This document shows, piece after piece, positions 8,412 to 16,307 of a stretch of 64,000 nt of DNA. Every line of letters begins with the position of its first letter. Position 1 is the first letter of the stretch. The stretch comes from Aurantibacillus circumpalustris (GTDB lineage: Bacteria > Bacteroidota > Bacteroidia > B-17B0 > Aurantibacillaceae): positions 1,302,001 to 1,366,000 of the forward strand of contig NZ_CP121197.1 in the NCBI RefSeq assembly GCF_029625215.1, written 5' to 3'. The position numbers and the translations under genes were made by a program. Below the pieces are notes generated by a model. That model saw nothing but the letters and a program-made list of their open reading frames with translations. It was not told where the DNA came from and did not search any database.

Positions 8412-9647
8412 TTAGTCGAGTGAGGCAGCTAATTCAATAGTTGTGTTAATTTGTCTCAACGTACCTGTTGGTACAGTAGTGAGTTTTTCAACAAGCGCAC
8501 TCAGGCTAATAATATTTTGAGCCGGATCAACAAACGCTTTCAGTCCCGAAATTTCTTTGTTGCTTCCACCCATTTGATCGTTAACCGCATCTTCAAGCAG
8601 CGACTCGTAATGTTTCGCTGTTGTTGCATCCAGTTGTCCGGTTGCCGGATCAACTTCAACTTCATCAAGTATCTCCTCAATGTTTGTTGCGTGAACAATC
8701 TTATCAATTTTATCAACCGTGCGGCCATTGGTTAACTGGCCATAAGTATCAGTCGATACACAAGCCATGTGATCGTCGTTAAAAAAGAAACCCGATTTAC
8801 GTTTGTGTTTAAGCATAAACACATAACCATAATCACTAATTAAACCTTGTTGAGTGTCGGTAATTGTGCTAATTTTTGCGCCATTCGAAAGTCCTCCGGT
8901 TGTAATGCTCGAAAGCGATCCGCTTTTTACGCGGCCAATATTTCTATTTACTTTATTTGCAGCTGCTCTGCCAAGTGCAGCACCTACCGATGCGTATTTA
9001 CTTTTGTAACCAGCACCCTCGCCGTAAGCATAATCGTTACCAATAACAACCATCGCACGGTTTACGCCCGGCGTTGTGCCCGATGCACGGTAATTAGTTA
9101 ACGAGGCTGGAGTGCCTTGAAAATTTCGGCCTTCAACAATAACGCGGTAAGGGTCTTTAGTTAAACGATGTGCTTCAGCAGTAATTTTTATTTGTGCCAA
9201 AGCGGTTAAAAGATCAGCTTCAAGTTGTCCATCATACGTTGGCGTATAACTTCCATCAGGCGTAAAAGTTAAACCAACAAGTGGCGCGTTACCTTCTACA
9301 AAATCAACCGCTTTTTTGTAGCCGTTTGCTGTTGCTGCCGTAGCAGTTACAGTTAATGTTTGTGTCATTGCCACAACCATTACCCAAAGCTTAGTGCCTT
9401 TTGGTGCTTCAACATAAAAGTCTTTAATATGCTTCCACGCAATTGTTGTGTTTGTGGTATCATAAGCTTCATCAATTCCCATTAACTCAGCATCACCTAA
9501 TTCTAAAAATGGACCTAGTACATCACCAAGTGCAAATTTTCCTCCAACGGCAACGCCGCTAAGTACTAGAATTGAATTACCATCTTCAACAGCGTCAATT
9601 TTTCCAAGTGATCCGCCAATTGTTGTATTTGTTCCCGGTTTAGCCAT
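8412..9647 (-). CDS. Tail sheath protein (DUF2586-like)
   Basis: A 411-residue protein starting MAKPGTNTTIGGSLGK. It shows the sheath pattern: an N-terminal strand that exchanges between subunits, a variable middle (for example EAPKGTKLWVMVVAMTQTL, then YRVIVEGRNFQG) and a conserved C-terminal half (GLISDYGYVFMLKHKRKSGF, then NDDHMACVSTDTYGQLTNGR). The C-terminal strand ends in LRQINTTIELAASLD. It resembles the DUF2586 family of sheath-like proteins in Bacteroidota phages. Its presence means the phage has a contractile tail, consistent with a Mu-like myovirus. It lies between the spanin-like gene and the tube gene. Confidence 0.8.
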   Translation of the reverse strand: MAKPGTNTTIGGSLGKIDAVEDGNSILVLSGVAVGGKFALGDVLGPFLELGDAELMGIDEAYDTTNTTIAWKHIKDFYVEAPKGTKLWVMVVAMTQTLTVTATAATANGYKKAVDFVEGNAPLVGLTFTPDGSYTPTYDGQLEADLLTALAQIKITAEAHRLTKDPYRVIVEGRNFQGTPASLTNYRASGTTPGVNRAMVVIGNDYAYGEGAGYKSKYASVGAALGRAAANKVNRNIGRVKSGSLSSITTGGLSNGAKISTITDTQQGLISDYGYVFMLKHKRKSGFFFNDDHMACVSTDTYGQLTNGRTVDKIDKIVHATNIEEILDEVEVDPATGQLDATTAKHYESLLEDAVNDQMGGSNKEISGLKAFVDPAQNIISLSALVEKLTTVPTGTLRQINTTIELAASLD

Positions 9648-9656
9648 GACTTTTTT

Positions 9657-10160
9657 TTAATAAAATTTTCTAATTAGTTTGTATGAATGAAATAGTATCG
9701 ATGCCACTCCAATCGCAGCAAGTATTTTTAACCAACGAGGATATACTGTTACCTCAATTACTTTAGTTTCGCTTTTTTCACTGTCGTTTAAATGCTGTTT
9801 AAACTCCTTTAAAACAGTGTTTGTAGTTCGGTTAATTATTCCAACCGAATCGCAAAAGCATTGAACGGAGGCCACCCCGTTTTTTATTTCAAAAATGGCG
9901 GTGGCCTGTTTGTTTCCTTTCGCTATTGTTGGTTTAATATCAAGTGGTTTGCCTCCCGGACAAATAACCAAAGCTTTAATGGCCGCACTATCAACATCCG
10001 TATAAACAAGCGAATCCTTAACGGTAGTAACCTCTCGTACACTTACAGAATCTTTAATTTTTAAACTGCTGGTTTGTGATGTCGCTATGGTTTTACAACC
10101 AACAGAAAGCAACATCGCTAAAGCGAGTAAACCAAAAATTATGTATTTAATGTTTTTCAT
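9657..10160 (-). CDS. Probable unimolecular spanin (lipoprotein with C-terminal membrane anchor)
   Basis: A 167-residue protein with a lipoprotein signal peptide and lipobox LLSVGC (Cys about 22) at one end. A single transmembrane helix lies at the other (about residues 143-162, WLKILAAIGVASILF). The periplasmic middle is about 120 residues, beta-rich with a predicted helix before the anchor. An outer-membrane lipid anchor and an inner-membrane helix on one chain is the architecture of unimolecular spanins such as T1 gp11, which fuse the two membranes at the end of lysis. It directly follows the endolysin gene, completing holin-endolysin-spanin order. The call is from architecture, not from sequence similarity. 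Confidence 0.65.
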   Translation of the reverse strand: MKNIKYIIFGLLALAMLLSVGCKTIATSQTSSLKIKDSVSVREVTTVKDSLVYTDVDSAAIKALVICPGGKPLDIKPTIAKGNKQATAIFEIKNGVASVQCFCDSVGIINRTTNTVLKEFKQHLNDSEKSETKVIEVTVYPRWLKILAAIGVASILFHSYKLIRKFY

Positions 10161-10169
10161 TTTTTAATT

Positions 10170-10201
10170 TGTCAGGCTGAGCGTAGTCGAAGCCCGACCC
10201 C
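10170..10201. repeat. Bacteroidota-type intergenic repeat (CTGAGCGTAGTCGAAG)
   Basis: The spacer between the spanin-like and endolysin genes contains GTCAGGCTGAGCGTAGTCGA followed by AGCCCGAC. This motif family (CTGAGCGYAGTCGAAG) is familiar to me as a dispersed intergenic repeat in Bacteroidota chromosomes. The outer GTC(A)GG and CCCGAC can pair. It is the only non-coding spacer of its kind in the lysis/tail operon, suggesting the repeat inserted into the phage. Confidence 0.55.
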
Positions 10202-10738
10202 CTAATCAATCCAGTTACTAACTGTATATATTTGTTTTCTTAATCGTCTTTTTATATACACTCCATCTCCCTCTCTGCTTCCTGCCTCATTGGTATTGCC
10301 TTCTATTGTTTTTACTGTTTTATCACCCCAAGCATAAATGATAAAAACGTGACCTATTCTTTTGTTAATCCACAAGCCGCCAAGGTCTCCCGGTTGTGGT
10401 GTTGTGTTTATTTTTAAAACCGTTCCTTTAAATAAAATTCTGTTTTCAGGAAACCAAGCCGGAGCCCATGCGGTTTTAAAAGTTGTTATTCTATTTACTT
10501 TGTAATCCCAGCTTACAAAAGCAGCGCACCAAGCATAACCTTTTCCAAGGCCGACAATTTTAAGGTATTTCTCAACCTCTCTGCCGTCATTTTTTCCGGT
10601 GGCTTCACGCACACCAACTTGCGAAAGCGCGGTGTCAATTACAGCTTGCCTCTTTGCTCTTATATTGCTTTGGCCATTGCTACAAAGGCTAATAAATAAC
10701 CAAAGTAAACAAGCAGCACCGCGCATATTTTTTGCCAT
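10202..10738 (-). CDS. Endolysin: secreted CHAP / NlpC-P60-like cysteine peptidase
   Basis: A 178-residue protein with a short hydrophobic N-terminus (CLLWLFISLCSNGQS) that acts as signal or signal-anchor. The catalytic domain shows the papain-like triad order: Cys71 in KGYAWCAAFVSWDY, His130 in NKRIGHVFIIYAW, and a polar third residue near Asn148 in VKTIEGNTNEAG. This is the pattern of CHAP-type amidase/endopeptidases that cut peptidoglycan peptides. Its start overlaps the end of the holin-like gene by 79 bp in another frame, a common lysis-gene arrangement. The signal peptide implies export by the host Sec system with release or activation when the membrane is depolarised. Confidence 0.75.
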   Translation of the reverse strand: MAKNMRGAACLLWLFISLCSNGQSNIRAKRQAVIDTALSQVGVREATGKNDGREVEKYLKIVGLGKGYAWCAAFVSWDYKVNRITTFKTAWAPAWFPENRILFKGTVLKINTTPQPGDLGGLWINKRIGHVFIIYAWGDKTVKTIEGNTNEAGSREGDGVYIKRRLRKQIYTVSNWID

Positions 10739-11013
10739 CCGGTTAAGCCTTTAAAGTCTTTTACAAAACCATTTTGCACGTAATTAAATACCTCGCCAAA
10801 GTTTATTTGCATTCCAACCCATGATAAAAAAGAGAACGTAAGTATCGCAACCACGCTAAAAACTATAATATGCAGTACTCCTGCATCGTAAGCTCCTGCT
10901 GTTGGATCAATCCATCTTAAAAGGTGTGGCGTGCATAAAAAGAGGGCAACGGCAAGCGCAATTCCTATTGCTTCGTTTTTCCACTCTTTTATATGGCACC
11001 ACAGCTTTTTCAC
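10660..11013 (-). CDS. Holin-like membrane protein
   Basis: A 117-residue protein with three predicted transmembrane helices: about residues 15-34 (AIGIALAVALFLCTPHLLRW), 46-66 (HIIVFSVVAILTFSFLSWVG) and 95-113 (KICAVLLVYFGYLLAFVAMA). The N-terminus is charged. It is located directly before the endolysin with a long out-of-frame overlap, which strongly suggests a holin even though I recognise no family. It would form inner-membrane lesions that time lysis. Confidence 0.6.
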   Translation of the reverse strand: MKKLWCHIKEWKNEAIGIALAVALFLCTPHLLRWIDPTAGAYDAGVLHIIVFSVVAILTFSFLSWVGMQINFGEVFNYVQNGFVKDFKGLTGWQKICAVLLVYFGYLLAFVAMAKAI

Positions 11014-11017
11014 TCAA

Positions 11018-11257
11018 TTACTTTTTTTTAGTTGGTTTTTTGCTTTCAGCAGCAACCTCTTCAGAAGCTTCTGTTGCGTCTGCGTGTTCAGATTCAATGG
11101 CTTTAATTTCATCCGCAACATCCTTACGATCATGCTTCGTTAATCCTTCAGATGGCTCAGTAAAGCAATGGCCATATTCGTTCGCGTAAAAGGTATTTAC
11201 CTCTTTGTTAGCAGCAAAAGCAGCCGCCACGTTTTTTAATGCTTGTTTTTCTTTCAT
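11018..11257 (-). CDS. Small phage protein after capsid, 79 aa
   Basis: A 79-residue charged protein (MKEKQALKNVAAAFAANKEV) with an Ala/Glu-rich, lysine-ending tail (SKKPTKKK). The segment NTFYANEYGHCFTEP resembles short proteins encoded just after the major capsid gene in Bacteroidota phages. It starts beyond the terminator that follows the capsid gene and ends 5 bp before the holin-like gene. Function unknown; a head-completion role is possible only by position. Confidence 0.45.
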   Translation of the reverse strand: MKEKQALKNVAAAFAANKEVNTFYANEYGHCFTEPSEGLTKHDRKDVADEIKAIESEHADATEASEEVAAESKKPTKKK

Positions 11258-11298
11258 GATTTCATATAATTATTTGTGGTTATCTCTCGCCCAAAAAG

Positions 11299-11322
11299 CC
11301 TCGCTGCATTTACACAGCGAGG
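11299..11322. terminator. Hairpin terminator after the capsid gene
   Basis: Perfect 8-bp stem CCTCGCTG / CAGCGAGG with an 8-nt loop. The flanking AAAAAG and TTTTTT give T-runs on both strands. For leftward transcripts it lies 39 bp after the capsid stop and would reduce read-through into lysis and tail genes, keeping capsid mRNA in excess. Confidence 0.7.
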
Positions 11323-11360
11323 TTTTTTATCATTTAACAGCCAATTAAGGCACGAGACAT

Positions 11361-12467
11361 CTAGGTTGTTTGAACAATTGCAATAACTCCTTCAGCGTTT
11401 GTTCTACGTTTACGGCCGCCGCATCTAACTCCTATCGAGTAAACATCACCGTGGTAAAGCGCATCTTTTTTGTTTTCAAAAAAGTCTACAGTACCGCGAG
11501 CTTTACAAACCGCATTTTTTTGCCAGCATAAAACAGAAAGGTTATCCGTTACCGCTGTTGCAGCTGTAATCAATTTAGGTACTGGCGTACCAGTGTTATC
11601 ATAAATTGAAGCGTTTGCACGAGTGTATATTAAAAAGCCTTCTATTTTTGGCACAGTACCTTCTTTTAAATCCATTAATTGCTGTGTGTATGAATTTGTA
11701 AGAGCAGTATCAGCCATTAATTGTGAAAGCATATCTTCAGGAATTAAAGCGTAACGGTCTGCTTTAGCAATACCAGCTTTATTCATTTTTACTTTTGCTG
11801 CGCGTAAATCTGCAAGCGTTAATGGCTTACGAGTTCCAGTTGCGCCCGGTGCTAATGCAATTGCGTCCGCAACCGCTCCGGTAGTTCTGTGAATTGTTCC
11901 TGCTGTAGTAGGCGCCCATTTATAAAGCAAATCCTCTGCAATAGCTTCGTTCATCGCTTCCATGTGCTCACCTAAAACACTATCCATCTTATCATAACTT
12001 GCCTCTTTTTCTTCAGCAAATTGAATGTGTGTTGGATCACTAGTGTAATTATCAATTGCGTAAGTAACATCCGTATCTGTTCTTTGAACAGCTGTGGCAG
12101 GGTACGAACTTCTGTTTTTCACAATGGTAGGTTTCGCTCCGGTTTGCGGTATATGCACAACCGATCCGTTTAATACCGAGTCGCTTTCATCATAACACTT
12201 GGTTAAAAACTCATTATCTTTAAACAAGTTTTTCATAATGTAATCAACCCAATTTTCTTTTTGCACGGCCATATAAGCAAAATTGCTTTGGCGCGGCATA
12301 AAGCCGTAATATGCGTTAACACAAAATTTAACGGCAAAAGGCATGGCAAATAAACCAGCGGCAATCGGTGCCGGGTTTAACTCTAAGTGACTCGCTACGG
12401 GTAGCGCAACAAAGGCCGCCGTTAATATTCCTAAAAGGAAACTGGTTATAAATCCTATTTTTTTCAT
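11361..12467 (-). CDS. Major capsid protein
   Basis: A 368-residue protein in the capsid position (after protease/scaffold, followed by a strong terminator). From residue about 60 it reads like a capsid subunit of phages with HK97-type folds: NFAYMAVQKENWVDYIMKNL, TSDPTHIQFAEEKEASYDK, a long helix, then 'RYALIPEDMLSQLMADTAL' and a C-terminal 'YSIGVRCGGRKRRTNAEGVI'. Unusually, residues 5-50 form two hydrophobic segments (FITSFLLGILTAAFVALPV and PAPIAAGLFAMPFAVKF). In a cytoplasmic shell protein this is odd; it may be a processed pro-region or packing tail. The call rests on context and overall pattern. Confidence 0.7.
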   Translation of the reverse strand: MKKIGFITSFLLGILTAAFVALPVASHLELNPAPIAAGLFAMPFAVKFCVNAYYGFMPRQSNFAYMAVQKENWVDYIMKNLFKDNEFLTKCYDESDSVLNGSVVHIPQTGAKPTIVKNRSSYPATAVQRTDTDVTYAIDNYTSDPTHIQFAEEKEASYDKMDSVLGEHMEAMNEAIAEDLLYKWAPTTAGTIHRTTGAVADAIALAPGATGTRKPLTLADLRAAKVKMNKAGIAKADRYALIPEDMLSQLMADTALTNSYTQQLMDLKEGTVPKIEGFLIYTRANASIYDNTGTPVPKLITAATAVTDNLSVLCWQKNAVCKARGTVDFFENKKDALYHGDVYSIGVRCGGRKRRTNAEGVIAIVQTT

Positions 12468-12469
12468 TT

Positions 12470-12646
12470 TTATGGTTTGTTTTTTGTTTTTACTTTTTTA
12501 ATAATCCAAGTCATTAATACCGTTCCTAGGTATCCTGTTAAACCGCCTATCAGACCTTTAATGGCGGCCTCCACATAACTACTTCCTAAAAAATGAAGGA
12601 AGGTTGCGTACCACCCCGATAAAAAGGCGACAAGCTTATTAATCAT
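12470..12646 (-). CDS. Small membrane protein between scaffold and capsid genes
   Basis: A protein of 58 residues if started at the ATG at 12646 (MINKLVAFLSGW) or 62 if at 12658; both overlap the end of the scaffold gene. One or two hydrophobic segments (AFLSGWYATFLHFL, IGGLTGYLGTVLMTWIIKK) and a basic end suggest a holin-like or membrane-anchored protein. It ends 2 bp before the capsid start. I do not recognise the family, and its presence inside the head module is unusual. Confidence 0.5.
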   Translation of the reverse strand: MINKLVAFLSGWYATFLHFLGSSYVEAAIKGLIGGLTGYLGTVLMTWIIKKVKTKNKP

Positions 12647-13136
12647 TATATGTACCATTAGGGAATGCAGCCTCCCAAAGCTTTTTGTGAATTGGGTCTT
12701 TAGCAGCTTTTAGCTTTAAAAGATATTGCGACCCCTCAGTTGTTGCCATTAACTCTTTAAAGTTTTTACCTTCAAATGGGTTGTTAGCATCTTTACCTTC
12801 GCCACCTTTATCTGCGTTTAATTGCGATGCAATTGTGGTGTGCGCACTCATACCTTCTAAAATTGATTTGGTACTTTCAAAGTCAAGCTTTGCAAGCTTT
12901 GTAAACTTGTCTTTATTCTCAGCAGTTAATTTTTTGCTGGTAATTGCGCCATCAATCAACGCAGTAACTTTTGCGTCTTGTTCGGCTGCAAGCTTCGTTT
13001 CAAATTCGCTAACCTTTGTTTTGTTAGCGTCACGTTCTGCTTTTAAAGCGTTAATAGCTTCCGCAGCGTGCTCAGGTGTGCTGTTCGCTGTGAGCGTTAA
13101 GCCCAAGGCAGCATAAATCAATGCAAGTTCTTTCAT
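12639..13136 (-). CDS. Nested in-frame scaffold protein (Z-like)
   Basis: An internal ATG at 13136 (MKELALIYAALGLTL) begins precisely where the protease domain ends and the helical scaffold region begins. It is preceded by a very AT-rich stretch, consistent with a translation start in Bacteroidota, where Shine-Dalgarno sites are often absent. Starting here gives a 165-residue acidic coiled scaffold. Nested protease/scaffold genes are established for Mu (I/Z) and lambda (C/Nu3). The internal start is inferred. Confidence 0.55.
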   Translation of the reverse strand: MKELALIYAALGLTLTANSTPEHAAEAINALKAERDANKTKVSEFETKLAAEQDAKVTALIDGAITSKKLTAENKDKFTKLAKLDFESTKSILEGMSAHTTIASQLNADKGGEGKDANNPFEGKNFKELMATTEGSQYLLKLKAAKDPIHKKLWEAAFPNGTYND

Positions 13137-13613
13137 TGTGTTTATTTGTGTGTTTATATTTGATGTTGATAGTTTTAGCGCAAGAGAATCATCTTTTAAT
13201 TCTACGCCCGATGCGCAAAGTTTTACGCTGTTTTTGTTATTGGGTACGGAAACAATACTTGCCTCCATTAATTCGCATTTTGTAATTACGGGTACACCGT
13301 CTGCATTTAGTTTTACATCTTCAATTTTAAAGTCCACCCAAATCGATGCGCCTTTAATAAATCCTTTGTCAACTTTTCGTGCAATTTCTTTTGCTGTAAC
13401 ATCTTCCTCATCAAAATGAGTTTCAGCAAGCAGCTTAACACCTTCAGCGCGTACATCATCCCACATGCCAATAACCGAATCTAAACCGGTTGCATGGCCA
13501 TTAAGCATAACAGGGTTTTGTTTAAATCTGCTTAAACCAATACCACTTGTTTGTACAATAAAACCATATTGGTTTTTTGTTTCGTCGCTCAGTATAAAAG
13601 TTTTTTTCGCCAT
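12639..13613 (-). CDS. Prohead protease fused in frame to scaffold (Mu I/Z-like)
   Basis: Started at the ATG at 13613 (MAKKTFILSDETKNQYG), because the frame upstream to 13712 codes unlikely residues into the divergent promoter region. The first ~165 residues look like a caudovirus prohead protease: 'NPVMLNGHATGLDSVIGMW' carries the His expected in the active site, and 'KGFIKGASIWVDF' and 'LMEASIVSVPNN' match the Ser and later motifs of that family. The C-terminal half is a helical, Lys/Glu/Ala-rich scaffold (SEFETKLAAEQDAKVTALID). In phage Mu, protease I and scaffold Z are nested in the same way. The product cleaves itself and scaffold during head maturation. Confidence 0.75.
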   Translation of the reverse strand: MAKKTFILSDETKNQYGFIVQTSGIGLSRFKQNPVMLNGHATGLDSVIGMWDDVRAEGVKLLAETHFDEEDVTAKEIARKVDKGFIKGASIWVDFKIEDVKLNADGVPVITKCELMEASIVSVPNNKNSVKLCASGVELKDDSLALKLSTSNINTQINTMKELALIYAALGLTLTANSTPEHAAEAINALKAERDANKTKVSEFETKLAAEQDAKVTALIDGAITSKKLTAENKDKFTKLAKLDFESTKSILEGMSAHTTIASQLNADKGGEGKDANNPFEGKNFKELMATTEGSQYLLKLKAAKDPIHKKLWEAAFPNGTYND

Positions 13614-13794
13614 TTTGTCTGCACAAAATTGCACCAGCTTTCTGCCTAAAAAAAATTTAAGTTCTTTGAATGCGTTACAGAATGCGGTCTGTGCCGCATA
13701 AACTGCAATCAAAAATCAATTTTTTTTTTAAACACGCCTTGTAATGCAACTTTGTAAAACACAAGCCAAAGTTTAACGCTTGTTTAAAACCAAC
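13614..13794. promoter_or_regulatory. Divergent promoter region between the two late arms
   Basis: About 180 bp separate the leftward protease/capsid/tail arm from the rightward terminase/portal arm. The segment contains a poly-T tract (about 13720-13730) and AT-rich DNA. The two arms start here in opposite directions, so two late promoters must lie here or slightly inside the genes. I see no confident pair of TTG / TAnnTTTG elements, which may mean phage-specific activation. Confidence 0.5.
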
Positions 13795-14241
13795 ATGGCC
13801 GAATTATCAATAAAGCAAAAGAAAGAATGGGCTAAAACGCTCTACGTTCACCAACAGTTATCACAAAAAGAAACTGCCGAAAAAGTAAACGTAAGCGCAA
13901 AAACTATTAACCAATGGGTTAATAAAGAGTCGTGGGATACTCTGCGTGTTTCGTTAGTACTAACAAAAGAGCAGCAGCTGCGTAATATTTATGCGCAATT
14001 AAATGAGCTTACAACATTCATTCAAGCCAAAGCCGAGGGCAAGCGATTCGCAAACTCATCCGAGGCCGACACAATATCAAAGCTATCAAAAGCCGCAAAA
14101 GATTTAGAAACCGAAACGGGCATTAGCGAAATAATAGAAACGTTTAAACTCTTTACCAATTGGCTCAAGTCTTTCGATTTACCAAAGGCACAAGAATTAC
14201 TAAAACTGCAAGATGATTTTATTGCATCACGTATAAAATAA
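13795..14241 (+). CDS. Terminase small subunit-like, HTH
   Basis: Started at ATG 13795 (MAELSIKQKKEWAKTLY), 148 residues. Residues about 15-45 form a helix-turn-helix (LSQKETAEKVNVSAKTINQW) of the type found at the N-terminus of terminase small subunits and DUF1804-like phage proteins. The rest is helical. Its stop overlaps the large terminase start (TAATG). It would recognise phage DNA and load the packaging motor. It is the first gene of the rightward arm. Confidence 0.7.
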   Translation: MAELSIKQKKEWAKTLYVHQQLSQKETAEKVNVSAKTINQWVNKESWDTLRVSLVLTKEQQLRNIYAQLNELTTFIQAKAEGKRFANSSEADTISKLSKAAKDLETETGISEIIETFKLFTNWLKSFDLPKAQELLKLQDDFIASRIK

Positions 14242-15872
14242 TGGCATTAAAACCAAAAGATAAAGAAGCCCTGCGCGATTGGGAATCCTTCAGGCGCAGT
14301 ATTGAGTTGGCAACAATAATTGTTACCGACGAAACGTATGCACAAAAAAAGGAAAGAATCGCAAACCTTACTAAGCCCGGTAATCAAGAAGCCTTTGCAA
14401 AATACTACTTCCCACACTATTGCTCCGCTGGTTTTGGCACTTTTCAAACACGTTTTTTTAAAGAACTTTTAAATAGCATTCGCGCATACATCACAAACAA
14501 ATGGTCTCGTGACCATGCAAAATCAGTCACCTCCGATGTTATTGCCGTAATTTATTTATGGGCAACCAATCAAATGTCAAACCTTCTTTTGGTAAGCCAT
14601 AACGAAACTAATGCAATCGAACTACTCACGCCGTTAAAGCTAGAATTTGAAACAAACCTTCGTTTAATAAATGACTTTGGCAACCAAGTTAATCCCGGTA
14701 GTTGGGAGGCTGGCAAAATAGTTACATTAAACGGTTGCAGCTTTCGCGCATTGGGCGCTGGCCAATCTCCAAGGGGCTCGCGTAATCAAGAAGCGCGTCC
14801 CGATTTAATAATTGTCGATGATATTGATACCGAAGAGTTGTGCCGAAACACGCGCCGTTTAGACGAGTTGTGGGAGTGGGTAACTGGTGCGCTGTACGGT
14901 TGTTTTAGTATCCAAGGCCGCAAACGTTTTATTGTAGTAGGTAATAGAATCGCAAAAGATTGTATTGTTGAACGCGCTGCCGCGCAAAGCGATTATTCAG
15001 AGCAAGTTGATATCCTTACAAAGGGAAAAGTAGACAAAGCTTATGTTGACCAAATTACAAAGCAAGTAAACTCCTTTAAAGATAAAAACCATAAAGATTA
15101 TAAGATTTGGTTAGAGGTTGTAAAATACGCTCGCGAGGGATATAAACCAACGTGGAAAGAACGCTTCACGCTTTTTGATTGTGTTTACATGATTACAAAA
15201 ATGGGATACCGAATGTCCCAACGCGAATATTTCAACAACCCAATTTCCGAAGGCAAAGTATTTAAAAAAAGTTGGATGCAATTTAAACAGCTTCCGCCTC
15301 TCAGAAATTACACGCGCCTGTTAGCATACTTAGACCCCGGTTTTAAAAAAACAGCAACCTCAGATAGTAAATGTTTGGTGCTTGTCGGCATGGGCAATGG
15401 TGAAATTCACGTGCGAAAAGTGTATTGCGGCAAAGCTTCAGTTGAGGAAATGATTGAATGGTGCTACAACATGCAAGAGTTTGTAAAACGCAACGGCGGT
15501 GCCTTTCGCATAAAAATGGAAGATGTTTTTTTACAAAGTTTATTATACAAAGATTTTGCTGCCGCAGCAGCTAAACGCTATCCTCTGCCCGTAAGCAGTG
15601 ATACTCGCAAGAAGCCCGACAAAGACGCTCGTATAGAATCAATGTCGGGTTACTTCGAGCGAGGTTCTGTGTTTTTTGATGAGGATATAAAAGAAGAGCA
15701 TCATACACAAGCTTTAATTGAACAGTTTTTAAATTTCGAACCGGGCGTTAAAACATTAAAAGATGGTCCTGACGCATTCGAAGGTGCAGTTTTTCTTTTA
15801 GAGCAAGGTGGCATTACGCGACCTGAAGATATTGACCACGGCAATTATTCACACTCAAAACATAAAATATAA
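14241..15872 (+). CDS. Terminase large subunit
   Basis: A 543-residue packaging ATPase/nuclease. The N-terminal ATPase shows a degenerate Walker A near residues 93-100 (NKWSRDHAKSVTSDV), as in several Mu-like terminases, and a Walker B with catalytic acidic residues in RPDLIIVDDIDTEEL (about 190-205). The C-terminal RNase H-like nuclease starts with LLAYLDPGFKKTATSDSKC (about residue 360) and has later acidic residues in IKMEDVF and KKPDKDARIESM. The length is normal. It sits between small terminase and gp36-like gene with single-base stop/start overlaps. It drives headful packaging, which in Mu-like phages starts inside the phage end. Confidence 0.88.
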   Translation: MALKPKDKEALRDWESFRRSIELATIIVTDETYAQKKERIANLTKPGNQEAFAKYYFPHYCSAGFGTFQTRFFKELLNSIRAYITNKWSRDHAKSVTSDVIAVIYLWATNQMSNLLLVSHNETNAIELLTPLKLEFETNLRLINDFGNQVNPGSWEAGKIVTLNGCSFRALGAGQSPRGSRNQEARPDLIIVDDIDTEELCRNTRRLDELWEWVTGALYGCFSIQGRKRFIVVGNRIAKDCIVERAAAQSDYSEQVDILTKGKVDKAYVDQITKQVNSFKDKNHKDYKIWLEVVKYAREGYKPTWKERFTLFDCVYMITKMGYRMSQREYFNNPISEGKVFKKSWMQFKQLPPLRNYTRLLAYLDPGFKKTATSDSKCLVLVGMGNGEIHVRKVYCGKASVEEMIEWCYNMQEFVKRNGGAFRIKMEDVFLQSLLYKDFAAAAAKRYPLPVSSDTRKKPDKDARIESMSGYFERGSVFFDEDIKEEHHTQALIEQFLNFEPGVKTLKDGPDAFEGAVFLLEQGGITRPEDIDHGNYSHSKHKI

Positions 15873-16285
15873 TGGCTTTCATTGATAAAATAGATTACGA
15901 AACAATCATTGCTGATAATATCCTAGACGATATTACAGAGATTGACGACGCCAAAATTGATGTTGCCGAAACGCGCGCCATTGAATTTATGAGCGGTTTT
16001 TTAAACAACCGTTACGATGTCGAAAACATATTTAATAAAACAGGCGCAGAGCGTAACCCTGTAATATTAGGCTATGCAATGGATATTACAATTTACTATT
16101 TACACCGCTTAGTAAACTGGCGTAACGCCCCAGCCACAAGAGTAAACGCATATACCGAAGCAAAAGAGTGGCTTGTAAAAGTAAGTGAACTGCAAATAAA
16201 TCCACCAAACCTTCCTTTTTTACCTGAAGGCGAAAAAGACTACATACAATTTGGTGGTAATGATAAACGCACAAATCATATTTAA
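15872..16285 (+). CDS. Mu gp36-like protein (DUF1320)
   Basis: A 137-residue helical protein (MAFIDKIDYETIIADNILDD). The pattern 'A...AI.....L..RYD....F...G..R...I......I..Y.L' is typical of DUF1320 / Mu gp36 head-tail joining proteins. The terminase stop and its ATG overlap (TAATGG). In Mu, gp36 lies later, near gp37; here it lies between terminase and portal. It probably acts at the neck. Confidence 0.65.
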   Translation: MAFIDKIDYETIIADNILDDITEIDDAKIDVAETRAIEFMSGFLNNRYDVENIFNKTGAERNPVILGYAMDITIYYLHRLVNWRNAPATRVNAYTEAKEWLVKVSELQINPPNLPFLPEGEKDYIQFGGNDKRTNHI

Positions 16286-16307
16286 AAACAATTTAATCAG
16301 CATTTAA

